A DNA stretch of 7,803 nt from Ferrovum sp. (lineage in GTDB: Bacteria; Pseudomonadota; Gammaproteobacteria; Burkholderiales; Ferrovaceae): contig DAIDKJ010000056.1 of assembly GCA_027450105.1 (NCBI GenBank), forward strand, positions 1 through 7,803. The letters are read 5' to 3'. Both the position numbers and the translations under genes were made by a program. The notes under the pieces are model-generated. The model was not told the DNA's origin, did not search any database, and saw only the letters and a list, made by a program, of their open reading frames with translations. Of this stretch, positions 5,917-7,803 are shown in pieces (position 1 is the first letter of the stretch; every line of letters begins with the position of its first letter).

Positions 5917-6049
5917 GTGCGCAGTCCATGGATGAGAACGCGCTTGAGCGAATCCTGATGGCAGTGCTCGGCCGTCGCAGAACGGTGACGGAAGCATTTG
6001 CCTCTCAAGGGCGCCTCACTGGTACACTATCTGGCGCTCACTTGTTCAA
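5917..6049. other. Unassigned remnant between toxin fragment and MITE-like element
   Basis: No gene can be supported. A 47-codon frame from ATG 5913 (MSAQSMDENALERILMAVLG at its start) has no ribosome-binding site and runs into the left inverted repeat of the next element, where it stops at 6054-6056. It may be a fragment of a lost gene. Confidence 0.35.
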
Positions 6050-6154
6050 CTATTGATCCGGCCAGCAAATACAATCAACCAATGACATGCTCGCCCTGTG
6101 ACGAACAAAGTACTGGTCAAAGAAAGTCCTGCCATTTGCTGGCCGGATCAATAG
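6050..6154. mobile_element. MITE-like element with 21-bp terminal inverted repeats
   Basis: Perfect 21-bp inverted repeats lie at 6050-6070 (CTATTGATCCGG... GCAAAT) and 6134-6154, enclosing 63 bp with no coding capacity. Allowing a 1-nt bulge, the symmetry extends outward by about four more bases (CAAC/GTTG). The size, perfect ends and non-coding core fit a miniature inverted-repeat transposable element moved by a transposase elsewhere. I could not find a clear flanking target duplication and cannot name an IS family from the ends. A long-stem regulatory hairpin is an alternative, but a 63-nt loop makes it less likely to be an intrinsic terminator. Confidence 0.55.
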
Positions 6155-6177
6155 GTTGAGAGAGCACTCTCGCCGCC

Positions 6178-7248
6178 TTGGAGCCACGGTATTTGGAACA
6201 CTTTGCAGCCACCATCATCCACTGGCAAAAACAGCACGGACGCCACGACCTGCCTTGGCAACTAACCCGCGATCCCTATGCACGCTGGGTATCCGAGGTC
6301 ATGTTGCAGCAGACTCAAGTCGTGCACGTCATTCCTTATTATCTGCGCTTCATGGAACGATTTCCCACTGTCACTGCACTAACTGGCGCCCCTTTGGAAG
6401 AAGTGCTCAAGGTTTGGGCCGGACTGGGGTACTATGCCCGCGCACGCCATCTATATCGCGCCGCCCAATGGGTTTGCACCCATCACCAGGGTTGTGTTCC
6501 TACTGATCCTGCTCACCTGCTCAGGCTTCCCGGCATTGGCCGTTCCACTGCCGCCGCCATCGCCACCTTCTGTGGAGAAACACCCCATGCGATCCTGGAT
6601 GGTAACGTCAAGCGTCTTTTGACACGCGTATTTGCCATTACTGGAGTTCCCTCCAGCAGTGCCGTACAACGTCAGCTCTGGCAATTGGCCGAGCGCCTGT
6701 TACCGCCCCAGGATGGCGCCGTTTACATTCAGGGGTTGATGGATCTCGGTGCAACCCTGTGCACCGCGCGGCGCCCTCTGTGCGTGGATTGCCCCCTGCA
6801 AAGCATCTGTCAGGCCCATCAACTAGGGCAACAGGACTATTTCCCTACAGCCCGGCCGCGCCGCAAACTGGCGCAAAAGTCTACCCGAATGCTTTTGCTG
6901 CGGACTCCCGACGGAAGATTTCTGGTGGAAAAAAGACCCTCCAGCGGACTGTGGGGTGGGTTATGGTGTTTTCCCCAACTGGACCCGATACTGGACCCCT
7001 TGCAGCAGGCTCGGGAGAAATGGGGCTTGTTCACCCGCGAAGTGGAGCGGTTGGCAACGCTGCGGCACACGTTCACGCATTTTCATCTGGATATCGAGCC
7101 GCACCTGTTACAGGTGGATCTTGCGCACTCTCTTCCCATTTCTTGCACGGACGACAAGAATTGGTTTACCTTACGTCAGTTACAACGAGAAGCCACTCCG
7201 GTGGCTGTACGTAAACTCGTCAGACTATTGCAAAGCCATCCGGCCTGA
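6178..7248 (+). CDS. mutY: Adenine DNA glycosylase
   Basis: MutY removes adenine mispaired with 8-oxoguanine in DNA. The 356-aa protein has the catalytic E40 in SEVMLQQTQV, the helix-hairpin-helix LLRLPGIGRSTAAAI (114-128), and the catalytic Asp D141 in ILDGNVKRLLTR. The 4Fe-4S cysteines C195, C202, C205 and C211 show the exact C-x6-C-x2-C-x5-C spacing. A C-terminal NUDIX-like 8-oxoG recognition domain has SGLWGGLWCFPQ (256-267) and RHTFTHFHLDI (296-306). In the latter, the usual F-S-H loop is F-T-H (299-301). The only good in-frame start after the TGA at 6157-6159 is TTG at 6178, with just a distant GAGAG upstream. It gives an N-terminus of normal length. The MITE-like element ends 23 bp before it, so the upstream control region is not the ancestral one. 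Confidence 0.95.
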   Translation: MEPRYLEHFAATIIHWQKQHGRHDLPWQLTRDPYARWVSEVMLQQTQVVHVIPYYLRFMERFPTVTALTGAPLEEVLKVWAGLGYYARARHLYRAAQWVCTHHQGCVPTDPAHLLRLPGIGRSTAAAIATFCGETPHAILDGNVKRLLTRVFAITGVPSSSAVQRQLWQLAERLLPPQDGAVYIQGLMDLGATLCTARRPLCVDCPLQSICQAHQLGQQDYFPTARPRRKLAQKSTRMLLLRTPDGRFLVEKRPSSGLWGGLWCFPQLDPILDPLQQAREKWGLFTREVERLATLRHTFTHFHLDIEPHLLQVDLAHSLPISCTDDKNWFTLRQLQREATPVAVRKLVRLLQSHPA

Positions 7249-7272
7249 ACACGCCACGGCGCATATCACGCG

Positions 7273-7803
7273 ATGAAAAACTCTTCTCCCTCATTCCAGC
7301 CGCTCGATCCTCTACCCATTGGTAGCAGACGCGCCCGTCTTTCTGCCTGGTGGCGCTTGATGCGGCTGGACAAACCCATTGGCACCCTACTGCTCCTCTG
7401 GCCCACCTTGTGGGCCCTGTGGCTTGCCAGCGACGGACATCCCACCTGGGCCAACTTGCTGGTTTTCTGTTTGGGTACCCTTCTCATGCGTTCGGCGGGT
7501 TGCGTCATGAACGATCTAGCCGACCGCAACGTGGACCGACACGTCAAACGCACCTGCCAACGTCCTCTCACAACGGGCGAAGTCAGCGTCAAGGAAGCCC
7601 TGTTTTTGGCCGGCAGTGTGAGTCTGCTGGCATTTGCCCTAGTACTGACACGCAACATGCTCACGATCTTGCTGGCCTTGCCAGCCCTGTTTCTGGCCGC
7701 CAGCTACCCTTTGACCAAGCGCTTTTTCCCCCTGCCACAAGCCTATCTCGGCATCGCTTTCGGGTTTGGAATTCCCATGGCCTTTGCGGCTGAAACCGGA
7801 CAG
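7273..7803 (+). CDS. ubiA: 4-hydroxybenzoate polyprenyltransferase (3' end outside window)
   Basis: UbiA is an integral inner-membrane prenyltransferase. It joins a polyprenyl diphosphate to 4-hydroxybenzoate in ubiquinone synthesis. The first 177 codons are present. A short, soluble N-terminus is followed by RLDKPIGTLLLLWPTLWALW (31-50), a family signature inside the first membrane helix. The Mg-binding aspartate motif NDLADRNVD follows (80-88; N80, D81, D84, D88). Next come KRTCQRPLTTGEVS (92-105) and further hydrophobic helices near 110-145. SYPLTKRFFPLPQAYLG (144-160) precedes IAFGFGIPMAFAA. The second Asp motif and the remaining helices lie beyond the edge. The ATG at 7273 is 24 nt after the mutY stop. 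No strong ribosome-binding site is seen, so cotranscription with mutY is plausible. Confidence 0.94.
   Translation, partial: MKNSSPSFQPLDPLPIGSRRARLSAWWRLMRLDKPIGTLLLLWPTLWALWLASDGHPTWANLLVFCLGTLLMRSAGCVMNDLADRNVDRHVKRTCQRPLTTGEVSVKEALFLAGSVSLLAFALVLTRNMLTILLALPALFLAASYPLTKRFFPLPQAYLGIAFGFGIPMAFAAETGQ

Noticed and set aside
5301..6008. 235-codon minus-strand frame
   Set aside because: It is antisense to the antitoxin relic over much of its length and rich in Arg/His with no recognisable domain, as expected of a GC-rich shadow frame.
5913..6056. 47-codon plus frame MSAQSMDENALE...
   Set aside because: It has no ribosome-binding site or family match, and its stop lies inside the inverted repeat. 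It could be a fragment, but it is not supportable as a gene.
6050..6154. Inverted repeat as an intrinsic terminator or a CRISPR repeat pair
   Set aside because: The 63-nt loop and lack of a T-tract argue against a terminator, and two inverted copies are not a CRISPR array.
5222..6177. tRNA-Gly as an attB/attP integration site
   Set aside because: No second copy of the tRNA 3' end and no integrase are present in the window, so an integrated element with att sites cannot be shown.
1..7803. A previously undescribed multi-gene system
   Set aside because: Every intact gene belongs to a well-known housekeeping family. The accessory stretch holds only a toxin-antitoxin relic and a short repeat element.

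Overview
The window is ordinary bacterial chromosome, dense with housekeeping genes, broken by one decayed accessory stretch. The protein families and linkages (yicC divergent from rph; rph-rdgB-hemW; thiS-thiG-trmB; mutY-ubiA) point to a gammaproteobacterium-like or Acidithiobacillia-like organism with moderately high GC. That assignment is an inference from gene content and was not checked by a search.

Layout. At 1-120 is the 5' end of yicC, reading left. Diverging from it, at 251-3396, is a rightward run: rph (RNase PH), rdgB (dITP/XTP pyrophosphatase), hemW (radical-SAM heme chaperone) and an Ogt/MGMT-type DNA alkyltransferase. Gaps in this run are short or absent. The alkyltransferase gene overlaps the 3' end of the convergent gene trmB by 99 bp. 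On the minus strand at 5041-3298 is a thiS-thiG-trmB operon (thiazole synthesis plus tRNA m7G46 methylation), preceded by an extended -10 promoter. At 5222-5295 is a rightward tRNA-Gly(CCC) gene with its own promoter and an encoded CCA end.

From 5296 to 6177 there is no intact gene. This stretch holds a 9-bp operator-like palindrome, a dead Phd/YefM-type antitoxin (premature stop plus frameshift), the first dozen or so codons of a PIN-type toxin, and a 105-bp MITE-like element with perfect 21-bp inverted ends. The last of these stops 23 bp short of the presumed mutY start. Coding then resumes with mutY (adenine glycosylase) and ubiA (4-hydroxybenzoate polyprenyltransferase), which runs off the right edge.

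Functionally the intact genes cover RNA processing and modification (rph, trmB, tRNA-Gly), nucleotide-pool and DNA damage defence (rdgB, ogt, mutY), and cofactor or quinone synthesis (hemW, thiSG, ubiA). I do not see a novel multi-gene system. The items most worth a second look are the ogt/trmB convergent overlap with its added protein tail, the toxin-antitoxin relic, and the MITE-like element beside a mutY gene that has a weak TTG start.
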